From positions 50,071-114,070 of the forward strand of contig NZ_JAHHZO010000014.1 in assembly GCF_018760785.1 (NCBI RefSeq): a stretch of DNA of 64,000 nt, read 5' to 3'. Under the pieces are notes generated by a model. It was given only the letters and a program-made list of their open reading frames with translations. It made no database searches and had not been told where the DNA came from. How positions within the stretch are numbered: the first letter of the stretch is position 1; each line of letters begins with the position of its first letter. Position numbers and translations under genes: made by a program. Shown here piece by piece: positions 25,366 to 32,913 of this stretch. The stretch is from Rhizobium sp. CSW-27. Lineage in GTDB: Bacteria > Pseudomonadota > Alphaproteobacteria > Rhizobiales > Rhizobiaceae.

Positions 25366-26487
25366 TTATTCCGCAGCCTCCAGCGCCGGATAGTCCGTAT
25401 AGCCTTCCGCACCGCCGCCATAGAGGGTCTGCGGGTTGATGCTGTTCCAGGCGGCGCCATCCCTGATGCGGCGCACGAGGTCCGGATTGGCGATGAACGG
25501 CTTGCCGAAGGATACCAGGTCCGCCTTGCCGCTGGCCACGGCTTCGGCAGCGCTTTCTGCCGTATAGCCGTTGTTGACCATCCAGGCGCCCTTGCCGCCT
25601 GCGGCGAGATAGGCCTGCTTGAAGGCGGCATAGTCGAAGCTGGTGCCTTCATACTGGTGGTCGCGCGGACCGCCGGTGGCACCCTCGATGACGTGGATGA
25701 AGGCGAGGTTGCGGGAGGCGAGCGCTTCCGCCACGGCGTTGAACACGGACTGCGGATTGCTGTCGCTGATATCGTTGGCCGGCGTGGTGGGCGACAGGCG
25801 GATGCCCGTCTTGCCGGCGCCGATTTCCCGGACGATGGCATCGACCACTTCGAGCGTCAGGCGGATGCGGTTCTCGATCGAGCCGCCATAGGCATCCTCG
25901 CGCTTGTTGGCGCCATCCTTCATGAACTGGTCGAGCAGATAGCCGTTGGCGGCGTGGATCTCGACGCCGTCAAAGCCGGCATCCACGGCACCGCGGGCCG
26001 CCTTGCGAAAATCCTCGACGATGCCGGGCAGTTCGGCCAGTTCCAGCGCCCGCGGCGTGGAGGTTTCGGCAAAGCCGCCGGTGCCGTCCTCGTTGAGGAT
26101 ATAGGTCTTGGAGCGGGCGGCAATCGCGGACGGAGCCACCGGCGCCTGGCCGTCCGGCTGCAGCGAGACATGCGAGACGCGGCCGACATGCCAGAGCTGG
26201 GCGACGATCCTGCCGCCGCGAGCATGCACCGCATCGGTAATCTTCTTCCAGCCGGCCAGCGCTTCCGGCAGGTAAAGGCCCGGCACATCGGCATAGCCCT
26301 GGCCCTGCTGCGTGATGGCCGTGCCTTCCGAGACGATCAGTCCGGCCGTGGCGCGCTGTTCGTAATAGACGACGTTGAGGTCGTTCGGGATCGCCTTCGG
26401 CGAGCGGTTGCGGGTGAGCGGGGCCATGACCACGCGGTTTTTCAGCGACAGATCGCCAAACGTGACCTCATCGAACAATGTCGGCAT
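25366..26487 (-). CDS. nemA: Old yellow enzyme, alkene reductase (N-ethylmaleimide reductase type)
   Basis: FMN enzyme using NADPH to reduce activated C=C bonds, nitrate esters and maleimides. 373 residues, TIM barrel. Visible: 'LKNRVVMAPLTRNRSP' (FMN site), 'QLWHVGRVSH', 'GFDGVEIHAANGYLLDQF' and 'SFGKPFIANPDL'. AGAGGATAT precedes the ATG at 26487. The ArsR-type gene lies upstream on the same strand 63 bases away, in the opposite order to the usual nemR-nemA, but could still control it. Confidence 0.94.
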   Translation of the reverse strand: MPTLFDEVTFGDLSLKNRVVMAPLTRNRSPKAIPNDLNVVYYEQRATAGLIVSEGTAITQQGQGYADVPGLYLPEALAGWKKITDAVHARGGRIVAQLWHVGRVSHVSLQPDGQAPVAPSAIAARSKTYILNEDGTGGFAETSTPRALELAELPGIVEDFRKAARGAVDAGFDGVEIHAANGYLLDQFMKDGANKREDAYGGSIENRIRLTLEVVDAIVREIGAGKTGIRLSPTTPANDISDSNPQSVFNAVAEALASRNLAFIHVIEGATGGPRDHQYEGTSFDYAAFKQAYLAAGGKGAWMVNNGYTAESAAEAVASGKADLVSFGKPFIANPDLVRRIRDGAAWNSINPQTLYGGGAEGYTDYPALEAAE

Positions 26488-26550
26488 GGGATATCCTCTT
26501 GGTTGGTATCTTGGGAGGGGGGGAGGCGATGCCGCGGCGGATATCCGCGC

Positions 26551-26847
26551 TCAGAGCGTCTCCCCGAGATGGGACAGGAAACGGCGGATCGTCTCTTCGT
26601 CGCGCTGGTAGAAGGTCCACTGGCCAACTCTGGTGGTCGTCACCAGGCCCGCCTTCTCCAGCGTCGACAGATGAGCCGAGACGGTCGACTGGGAGAGGCC
26701 GCAGCGCTTCTCGAACTGGTTGGCGCAGATTCCCATGTCCAGCGGATGGGCCTGCGACGAAAAATGCGCCTGCGGCTGCCGCATCCATTCGAGAAACTCG
26801 ACGCGCACCGGATGCGAGAGCGCTTTCAGAATTTCGGTCTTGTCCAT
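26551..26847 (-). CDS. ArsR-family winged-helix regulator
   Basis: 98 residues from the ATG at 26847 (GAGGGACC upstream). HTH motif 'CGLSQSTVSAHLSTLEKAGLV' and 'LSHPVRVEFLEWM' are typical of ArsR. Metal-binding cysteine box (CxC) of classical ArsR is absent; the two Cys (in 'GICANQF' and 'KRCGLSQ') could sense thiol-reactive compounds, fitting the adjacent old yellow enzyme. In Sinorhizobium and Agrobacterium a regulator of this kind flanks the AbcR sRNA locus, as I recall, and the same order is seen here. Confidence 0.9.
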   Translation of the reverse strand: MDKTEILKALSHPVRVEFLEWMRQPQAHFSSQAHPLDMGICANQFEKRCGLSQSTVSAHLSTLEKAGLVTTTRVGQWTFYQRDEETIRRFLSHLGETL

Positions 26848-26940
26848 GCGGCGGTCCCTCGTAGATCGATAGTTAAATCGATCATGGCCGATATGTGGAT
26901 CGTAATTTTCCGATTTAAAGACCCCGCCATGCTGCAGGGC

Positions 26941-27053
26941 AAAAAAAAGGCCCCGGAACGCCCGAGGCCTGAAGTGTGAAGGTTGAAAAACCTCCAGAGG
27001 GGAACAGCCGGCGCAGAGCAACGAGGGGATGTTGCCAGGAGACGCCAGCTACC
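26941..27053 (-). ncRNA. AbcR-type (alpha-r15) trans-acting sRNA, copy next to arsR
   Basis: About 113 nt, minus strand. The 3' end is a strong intrinsic terminator: a GC stem (GGCC at both arms within 26948-26970) followed by eight T. A -10-like CATATT with TTGTCT 17 bases upstream places the 5' end near 27053. It shares a 37-base block (26972-27008) with the second sRNA at 34 of 37 positions, and carries unpaired CU-rich stretches (CTCC, CCCCTC) like AbcR seed regions, which block ribosome sites of ABC-transporter mRNAs. Location between an arsR gene and lsrB matches the AbcR1/AbcR2 locus of rhizobia. Exact ends are estimates. Confidence 0.8.
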
Positions 27054-27139
27054 GACAATATGGGTGGCGCGGCGCTGACAGACAAGAGGTCCGGGCCGTT
27101 TCACCAGCGGATTTTAGGAGTTACGGGCAATGGCCGGTT

Positions 27140-27258
27140 AAAAAAAGAGGGCCACCGGATTGCTCCAGGGCCCTTATAAGTGTGAAGGTCAAATAACCTC
27201 CAGAGGGGAACAGCTGCTGCGGTGGAACTGGGAGGAAAAGCCACCATGTGCATCAGCT
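27140..27258 (-). ncRNA. AbcR-type (alpha-r15) trans-acting sRNA, copy next to lsrB
   Basis: About 118 nt, minus strand. It ends in AGGGCC...GGCCCT hairpin plus seven T (27146-27140). CATATC at 27270-27265 with TTGTTC 17 bases upstream gives a 5' end near 27258. The 5' region contains TTTTCCTCCCAG, an anti-Shine-Dalgarno stretch like the AbcR M1 seed; the shared block is 27178-27214. In Sinorhizobium one AbcR is activated by LsrB, whose gene is the next one upstream. Which copy is AbcR1 and which AbcR2 cannot be decided here. Confidence 0.82.
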
Positions 27259-27312
27259 GTGTGCGATATGGTGCTTTCTTGTGCACTGAACAATCCGTTT
27301 TTGTGCAACACA

Positions 27313-27339
27313 GCTATGCGAGATGCGCAATGCTATGCG
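27313..27339. promoter_or_regulatory. Direct repeat upstream of the sRNA promoter, candidate LsrB operator
   Basis: GCTATGCG occurs at 27313-27320 and 27332-27339, 19 bases apart (about two helical turns), with further ATGCGCAA copies between. It lies about 45-70 bases upstream of the predicted sRNA start, where a LysR-type activator would bind. Confidence 0.45.
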
Positions 27340-27426
27340 CAATAACCTTCCATCTGCGCTTGCGTTCCCTCGCAAGCGATTGATTTACTTACAGAAACCG
27401 ATTTTCCGCATGATGTGCGGGCGGCG

Positions 27427-28329
27427 TCAGAAATTCCAGTTGCGGGCCTTGGCCACAATGAAATCACGGAAAACCTTCAGCTTCGCCGCATTCTTCATCT
27501 CGTCCGGATAGCAGAAATAGGTGTCGAAGGACGGAATGTCGGCATTGATGGCCAGCTGAATCAGGCCCGGGTCGCGCCCCACGATGTAATCCGGCAGCAC
27601 GGCGATCCCGATTCCCAGCAGGCAGGCGCGCTTGATCGAGGTCTGGCTGTTGATCTGCAGATGCGGCAGGCGCGGATTGTCCGAGTTGCGGCCGGCATAT
27701 TCCAGCCAGTTGACGTCTAGCAGGTAGTTAGGCGCCGGTTCGCCGAAGGTGATGATGCGGTGCTGGTCGAGATCCTCGATCGTCTGAGGCTCGCCGAAGC
27801 GGTTGATATAGGAGGGCGCCGCATACACGTGCATGTGCACGGTGAACAGCTTGCGCTGGATGAGATCCGATTGCTGCGGCTGGCGCAGGCGGATGGCGCA
27901 ATCGGCATGGCGCATGTTCACGTCCAGCTCCTCGTTGTCGAGGATGAGCTGGATCGACATTTCCGGATAAAGCTGCAGGAATTCCTGCACCTTGTCTGTC
28001 AGCCAGCCCTGGCCGAGCCCGACGGTGGTGGTGACGCGCAGCTTGCCGCTCGGCTTCTCCGTCGTCTCCGTCAGCTGCACCTTCACGCTTTCGAGCTTCA
28101 GCAGCACGTCATGCGCGGTGCGATAGAGCAGTTCGCCCTGTTCCGTCAGGATCAGGCCGCGCGCATGACGGTGGAAGAGCTTGACGCCCACATCCTGCTC
28201 CAGCGCGCTGACCTGACGGCTGATCGCCGACTGGGACAGGTGGAGCTTGTCGGCTGCGTGGGTGAACGAGCCTGCCTCCGCCGCCGCGTGAAAAATGCGC
28301 AATTTGTCCCAGTCGAGAGGCACAACCAT
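27427..28329 (-). CDS. lsrB: LysR-family redox regulator LsrB (VtlR)
   Basis: 300 residues. HTH 'GSFTHAADKLHLSQSAISRQV' and an effector domain. In Sinorhizobium LsrB is needed for symbiosis, LPS and glutathione/redox control through cysteines; Cys 144, 236 and 273 here sit two residues before the positions I recall for reactive Cys 146, 238 and 275. The Brucella orthologue VtlR activates an AbcR sRNA. The ATG at 28329 is two bases after the trxB stop, so it is co-translated with trxB. The sRNA pair lies immediately downstream. Confidence 0.92.
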   Translation of the reverse strand: MVVPLDWDKLRIFHAAAEAGSFTHAADKLHLSQSAISRQVSALEQDVGVKLFHRHARGLILTEQGELLYRTAHDVLLKLESVKVQLTETTEKPSGKLRVTTTVGLGQGWLTDKVQEFLQLYPEMSIQLILDNEELDVNMRHADCAIRLRQPQQSDLIQRKLFTVHMHVYAAPSYINRFGEPQTIEDLDQHRIITFGEPAPNYLLDVNWLEYAGRNSDNPRLPHLQINSQTSIKRACLLGIGIAVLPDYIVGRDPGLIQLAINADIPSFDTYFCYPDEMKNAAKLKVFRDFIVAKARNWNF

Positions 28330-28331
28330 TG

Positions 28332-29306
28332 TTACTCCGCAGCTTCTGCCACGGGCTGGATGCCCGCGAGATAGCGTTCCGCTTCCAGCGCTGCCATGCA
28401 GCCCATGCCGGCGGCGGTGATGGCCTGGCGGAATGTGTCGTCGGTCACGTCGCCGGCGGCAAACACGCCGGGAACGTCCGTTGCCGTCGAATCCGGCGCC
28501 GTCCACATGTAGCCATTGTCCTTCAGCTTCACCTGGCCCTTGAACAGTTCGGTGGCCGGCGCATGACCAATGGCGACGAAGACGCCGTGGGTGGCGCGTT
28601 CGGTGATTTCGCCGGTCAGGGTGTTGCGCAGCTTCACGCCGCTGACCGAAGGCGGCATCGGCGGCCTGGCCGGTTCGCCGGTGATCTCGGCCACTTCGCT
28701 GTTCCAGATTACCTCGACATTCGGGCGCTGGAACAGGCGTTCCTGCAGGATCTTTTCCGAACGGAAGCTGTCACGGCGATGCACGACGGTGACCGACTTG
28801 GCGATATTGGAGAGATAGAGCGCTTCCTCGACGGCGGAATTGCCGCCGCCGACCACGATCACGTCACGATTGCGATAGAAGAAGCCGTCGCAGGTGGCGC
28901 AGGCCGAGACGCCAAAGCCCTGGAAGTGCTGTTCGCTCTCGATGCCGAGCCATTTCGCCTTCGCGCCGGTGGCGATGATCAGCGTATCGGCGGTCCAGAC
29001 CTGGCCGGAATCGGTGCGGATCACGAAGGGACGCTGCGACAGCTTCACCTCGGTGACGAGATCGTTGACGATTTCGGCGCCGACATGGGTCGCCTGCTTC
29101 AGCATCTGTTCCATCAGCCAGGGGCCCTGGATCGGATCGGCAAAGCCCGGATAGTTTTCGACATCGGTGGTGATCATCAGCTGGCCACCCTGTTCCATGC
29201 CGGCGATGAGGACCGGCTTGAGCATGGCGCGCGCGGCATAGATGGCGGCCGTGTAACCGGCCGGGCCGGAGCCGATGATGAGGACGTGGGCATGGCGGGC
29301 AGACAT
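28332..29306 (-). CDS. trxB: Thioredoxin reductase (NADPH)
   Basis: FAD enzyme reducing thioredoxin in the cytoplasm. 324 residues, normal length. FAD loop 'IIGSGPAGYTAA' at 10-21, redox pair Cys 136/Cys 139 in 'SACATCDG', NADPH loop 'VVGGGNSAVEEA' and the C-terminal 'GVFAAGDVTD'. AAAGGAACT precedes the ATG at 29306. Forms a two-gene unit with lsrB, linking the redox regulator to a redox enzyme. Divergent from the lrp-like gene. Confidence 0.97.
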   Translation of the reverse strand: MSARHAHVLIIGSGPAGYTAAIYAARAMLKPVLIAGMEQGGQLMITTDVENYPGFADPIQGPWLMEQMLKQATHVGAEIVNDLVTEVKLSQRPFVIRTDSGQVWTADTLIIATGAKAKWLGIESEQHFQGFGVSACATCDGFFYRNRDVIVVGGGNSAVEEALYLSNIAKSVTVVHRRDSFRSEKILQERLFQRPNVEVIWNSEVAEITGEPARPPMPPSVSGVKLRNTLTGEITERATHGVFVAIGHAPATELFKGQVKLKDNGYMWTAPDSTATDVPGVFAAGDVTDDTFRQAITAAGMGCMAALEAERYLAGIQPVAEAAE

Positions 29307-29525
29307 TGCAGAGTTCCTTTCAGCTGGCGTCGGCGCGCCTGCAACTTTCCGTGCAGGCGCAAGCGTCGGACGCCTTTCCCGCTCATTTATGAACGTTCCA
29401 TGCGCCAATTCAAGGTCAGCACTGCGCCGACGGCATGGCAGGCGGAGTTACGCACAATAATGGTACGCTGTCGCGACATAATCTTGCGCGCAATCCTTGC
29501 GTTCAGGATTCCTTTGGCTAATAGC

Positions 29526-30020
29526 ATGGCAAAAACCGACATGAGGTTTCCCGTGCTCAGAGCCGAACTCGACGCCATCGACATCAAGATCCTGCGCGAA
29601 TTGCAGCGGGATGGACGCATGACGAACGTGGAGCTGGCCGAGCGGGTCGGCATTTCCGCGCCGCCCTGCCTGCGCCGCGTGCGCAAGCTGGAAGAGGCAG
29701 GCGTGATCGAGGGCTATGCCGCAATCCTCAACGGCCCCAGGCTCGGCTTCGATCTCGTCGCCTTCTGCCTCGTTGGCCTCAAGCACCAGTCGGAAGCCAA
29801 TCTGAAGGCCTTCGCCGCGCTCGCCCAGAGCTGGCCGATCGTGCGCGAGGCCTGGATGGTCTCCGGCGACAGCGATTTCCTGCTCCGCTGCACGGCAGAA
29901 AACCTCACCGCCTTCCAGGACTTTGTGATCGAGGTCCTGGCCGCCAACGAGCATGTCGATACCGTGCGGACGATGCTGACCATCCGCCAGGTGAAGAAAC
30001 TGGGGCTGGTGGAGGTGTGA
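29526..30020 (+). CDS. lrp: Lrp/AsnC-family transcriptional regulator
   Basis: 164 residues: N-terminal HTH ('DIKILRELQRDGRMTNVELAERV', 'GISAPPCLRRVRKLEEAGVI') and the C-terminal RAM ligand-binding domain ('FCLVGLKHQS', 'MVSGDSDFLLRC'). In Sinorhizobium a gene of this type lies beside the lps core cluster (order greA-lpsB-...-lrp as I recall), which agrees with this neighbourhood. Start is the ATG at 29526; a second ATG at 29541 is possible and neither has a strong ribosome site. It faces trxB divergently. Confidence 0.9.
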   Translation: MAKTDMRFPVLRAELDAIDIKILRELQRDGRMTNVELAERVGISAPPCLRRVRKLEEAGVIEGYAAILNGPRLGFDLVAFCLVGLKHQSEANLKAFAALAQSWPIVREAWMVSGDSDFLLRCTAENLTAFQDFVIEVLAANEHVDTVRTMLTIRQVKKLGLVEV

Positions 30021-30128
30021 GGAAAGCAGCACCGCTGTCCGGTAGCTCCAGAGCCTCATGACGCACGGCGCTGAACAGCATTGACATATCCCGGCTGAAC
30101 TTGTTCGTCTGGGAGGGGATTAAGCCAA

Positions 30129-30956
30129 CTGTTACTACCTAAGGATGATCCACTGGGAAGGCTTGCGACACTAGAGAAACTGCTTGGACCATTCGGGTTC
30201 GGCGTCTACCGCACTCGCCGGAACTACGCGGAACAAAATTTCCTTGAGGCGGCATTACGTTACAAGAAGCTTTTGGTCTCCGATATGCTGAGGCAAGTCG
30301 AATGCAGCGTTGTGCGCGGACCTTTCTCAGGCTTGAGACTTCCGGAACTGGGAGCGTGGAGTGACTACGACATTGTGGCCAAGATCCTTGGCTCCTACGA
30401 GCGAGAGATATTCGAAGCTATCGAGAGCGAGATCGCAAGGCGACCTGATGTCATCGTCAACATCGGAGCATCGGAGGGATATTACGCAATTGGTCTGAAG
30501 CGGCGCCTGCCGGATGCGGAAGTTTACACGTACGACATTGATGAACGGTCGTTTCCGGTGCTTGATCGGTGCATGTCTCAAAACGGCGTTAAGGTCGTCA
30601 GGCTGGACAAGTTCGATTATGGCCATCCGCTTGATGGCGTCATCAGCCTGAGCGGCAAGACGGCGTTGTTTGTTCTAGACTGTGAAGGCTACGAAAACCA
30701 CGTGGTCGACATGCCGCGCAGCGTAGTGGCGAATTCCTCGTTCATCATTGAACTCCACGATCTGTTTATGCCGGGCACACGGGAAAGACTGCTGGAGTTT
30801 CTTTCCCCCAGTCACTCGATAACGATCATCAATCAGCAAATCCGGCAGCCAAGCGATTTCCCCGAACTTGCGGAGCTTCGTCGTCCCGTTGCCCAACTGT
30901 TGCTGGATGAATTCCGTCACGACGCGATGCAGTGGCTCTATGCGGTGCCGAAGTGA
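30129..30956 (+). CDS. FkbM-like SAM-dependent methyltransferase, start uncertain
   Basis: The SAM fold is clear: 'VIVNIGASEGYYAIGL', 'VYTYDIDE' and 'LFVLDCEGYE', as in FkbM-type enzymes that O-methylate glycan sugars. The frame is open and protein-like for 48 codons upstream of the first TTG (30273), including 'GPFGFGVYRTRRNYAEQNF', but contains no ATG, GTG or TTG. The best candidate is a CTG at 30129 with GGGAGGGG nine bases upstream. Otherwise translation begins at TTG 30273 or ATG 30285, which have no ribosome site. GC is lower than flanking core genes. Its stop overlaps the GT8 gene start. Confidence 0.72.
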   Translation: MLLPKDDPLGRLATLEKLLGPFGFGVYRTRRNYAEQNFLEAALRYKKLLVSDMLRQVECSVVRGPFSGLRLPELGAWSDYDIVAKILGSYEREIFEAIESEIARRPDVIVNIGASEGYYAIGLKRRLPDAEVYTYDIDERSFPVLDRCMSQNGVKVVRLDKFDYGHPLDGVISLSGKTALFVLDCEGYENHVVDMPRSVVANSSFIIELHDLFMPGTRERLLEFLSPSHSITIINQQIRQPSDFPELAELRRPVAQLLLDEFRHDAMQWLYAVPK

Positions 30957-32149
30957 CGACGCCATTTGCATTCTACTTCGTCGTCGATTCCTCGCTGGTC
31001 GGAGTGACATCGGCATTGGCGAGGTCTCTCGCTGCTCAGTGGCGGCAGGATGTCCATATCTTCATAGAAGGGATGCCGTCGGGGGGGAGGGCGTCAGTCT
31101 CCTCCGAATCTCATATATTCTATCACTACAACGAACTGGATAGCCTGCTGCCCGATGGTCTGCCTGGCGATGATCGTTGGCCACGTATTGTGTATGCTCG
31201 AATATTTGCGCCCGAACGTCTTCGGTCCTACACCAGACTCATCTACCTTGATGCCGACATTCTTCCTCTCGGTATCGATCAGAGCATCTGGGCAGTAAGT
31301 CTGAGCGGAGGAGTTGGTGCCATCCGTGATTTCGCGACGATTGCCTCGTCAGCTGTGCCGGGACGTTCAAAGCGCGACTGGCTCGATTCCGTCGGCATCC
31401 GAGGAGGTCGCTATTTCAATTCCGGTGTGCTGGTCATTGACGTGGAACGATGGCTGACGATCGATTTCAGGCAGCTTCTTCCTGCGTATGTTGCAGCCTT
31501 TGCCAAAAACATGACATTCTTTGATCAGGATTTTCTGAACTACGCCCTGCAGGACATCTGGAGTGAGCTAAGTCCCCGCTGGAATTTTCAGGCGAGCCTG
31601 TTCAACTGGGGGGTAGACATGCTGTGCCGCCCGCTTTTCGTGCACTTCAGTAAGTACGAGAAACCGTGGTTCGGTCAGTTTGACCCAGAAATCTGCGATA
31701 TCGACAAGCTAGGACACGAATATCTGGTTGCACTCTGTTCTGCGGATGGCATCGATCTTTCGGGTCTCCGGCGTCCCAAGAAGGTCGACGTGCTCTCGCG
31801 CTGCAAGTTCTTCCTGCGTCGTCACATGTCATCCGCAGGGATGCCAAGCGCAAAGGAAAAGCGTCTGCGCAACATGGCGGACCGGTTGCGGTCTGATTTC
31901 CTTGAGTATGTCCGGTGCTTTTCTGAGGAAGGACGGTTTGCAGATGGCTGGCGGCCTGAGGCCCCTGCGGAAAACCGGGTAGCAGTCTTTGACGGAAAGG
32001 TTCTCAGATTGCCCGCATCGGCAATGATGCGGAATATCTTGCAGAATCCATCGTCTCAGCCGAAGGCCGCTGCCGGATCACACGCTGCAGTCACTCCTCC
32101 GGTTCCGGATAGCGAACCTTCACGTTCAGGCGGTCGGACAGCGGATTGA
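30953..32149 (+). CDS. Glycosyltransferase family 8 protein
   Basis: 398 residues from a GTG at 30953 that overlaps the methyltransferase stop (GTGA). N-terminal GT8 domain with 'FYFVVDSSLVG', 'VYARIFAPE' and the metal-binding DxD in 'LIYLDADILPL' (about residues 100-102); 'GRYFNSGVLVIDVERW' and 'FDQDFLNYAL' are further GT8 marks. The last ~130 residues are helical and basic, then Pro/Ser-rich. Probably adds galactose or glucose to LPS or another envelope glycan. GC is lower than neighbours. Its 3' end overlaps the convergent GT25 gene by 59 bases. Confidence 0.87.
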   Translation: MTTPFAFYFVVDSSLVGVTSALARSLAAQWRQDVHIFIEGMPSGGRASVSSESHIFYHYNELDSLLPDGLPGDDRWPRIVYARIFAPERLRSYTRLIYLDADILPLGIDQSIWAVSLSGGVGAIRDFATIASSAVPGRSKRDWLDSVGIRGGRYFNSGVLVIDVERWLTIDFRQLLPAYVAAFAKNMTFFDQDFLNYALQDIWSELSPRWNFQASLFNWGVDMLCRPLFVHFSKYEKPWFGQFDPEICDIDKLGHEYLVALCSADGIDLSGLRRPKKVDVLSRCKFFLRRHMSSAGMPSAKEKRLRNMADRLRSDFLEYVRCFSEEGRFADGWRPEAPAENRVAVFDGKVLRLPASAMMRNILQNPSSQPKAAAGSHAAVTPPVPDSEPSRSGGRTAD

Positions 32150-32906
32150 GGCGCGAACCCTTCACCGCAAAGTCTGCCTGTTCAATCAGTCGTCGCAGCT
32201 CCCTGCGGATCTTCTGGGAAGTCGAAACCTTCCGCTTCTTTTTCTCCAATGCCCAGGCGCGCTCGATCTCGCCGCCGAGCCCCAGCTTCTGGTGGCCGAT
32301 GAACTGGTCCTGGATACAGAGCGCCGGGATGGTCTGGTAAATGACCAGTTGCGCAAAAATCGGAGCGACGGGATCAAAGATTTCGTGATCCACCGCACGG
32401 TCGATCCTCTGGATGACATCAAGCAGTCGTCTTGCGGCAGCCGGCGTCACGATATAGCCCGCAGACCCCAGATGGGCGGTGCGCAACCTTGCCAGCATAA
32501 TGCCGGGTGCAACGGCATACTGCTGACGCGAGACCGCGATCTTGCGGCCGGTGGTCTCAAACTTGACGATATCGGCGTCTGCCGGAAGCCACGCGAGGTC
32601 CCTCAGCAATTCTTCTGCGCCAGCGGCAAGATGAATGTCATCCTCGAAGACGATGCCGGGCACACCATCCGCCGCGATGCGCGACCAGGCTTCCCGCTGG
32701 CTGAGCAGGATGCCGACTTCGCCGGGCGACAGGATCAGGCTGCCATCCGCATGCCGGCCGGACCATTCGGCCAGCGTCTCCTGCGGCAGAGCCCGCCCGT
32801 CTACGGCAGCCAGCCGCTGAAAGGCTAGGCCGCGTCCCTCCAGCATTGCCTGCATGCGGGCCATGCGTTCGGTGGCGCGGTCGAGATTGATCACGTAGAT
32901 GGTCAC
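32091..32906 (-). CDS. Glycosyltransferase family 25 (LPS core type)
   Basis: 271 residues. 'MTIYVINLDRATERMARM' is the GT25 start, 'GEVGILLSQREAW' and 'IVFEDDI' are its conserved blocks. Relatives add sugars to LPS core. It lies eight bases after lpsB on the same strand, so it is the distal gene of greA?-lpsB-GT25. In Sinorhizobium lpsB is followed by lpsE, lpsD and lpsC; here only this gene remains before the island. The C-terminal tail overlaps GT8 on the other strand. Confidence 0.88.
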   Translation of the reverse strand: MTIYVINLDRATERMARMQAMLEGRGLAFQRLAAVDGRALPQETLAEWSGRHADGSLILSPGEVGILLSQREAWSRIAADGVPGIVFEDDIHLAAGAEELLRDLAWLPADADIVKFETTGRKIAVSRQQYAVAPGIMLARLRTAHLGSAGYIVTPAAARRLLDVIQRIDRAVDHEIFDPVAPIFAQLVIYQTIPALCIQDQFIGHQKLGLGGEIERAWALEKKKRKVSTSQKIRRELRRLIEQADFAVKGSRLNPLSDRLNVKVRYPEPEE

Positions 32907-32913
32907 GATGGCC

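Noticed and set aside
26976..27345. Short plus-strand frames over the sRNA region
   Set aside because: They cross the terminators and repeats of the minus-strand sRNAs and have no coding character.
28329..29525. Long upstream extension of the Lrp/AsnC gene across trxB on the opposite strand
   Set aside because: It is antisense to trxB; family length and N-terminus place the start at 29526.
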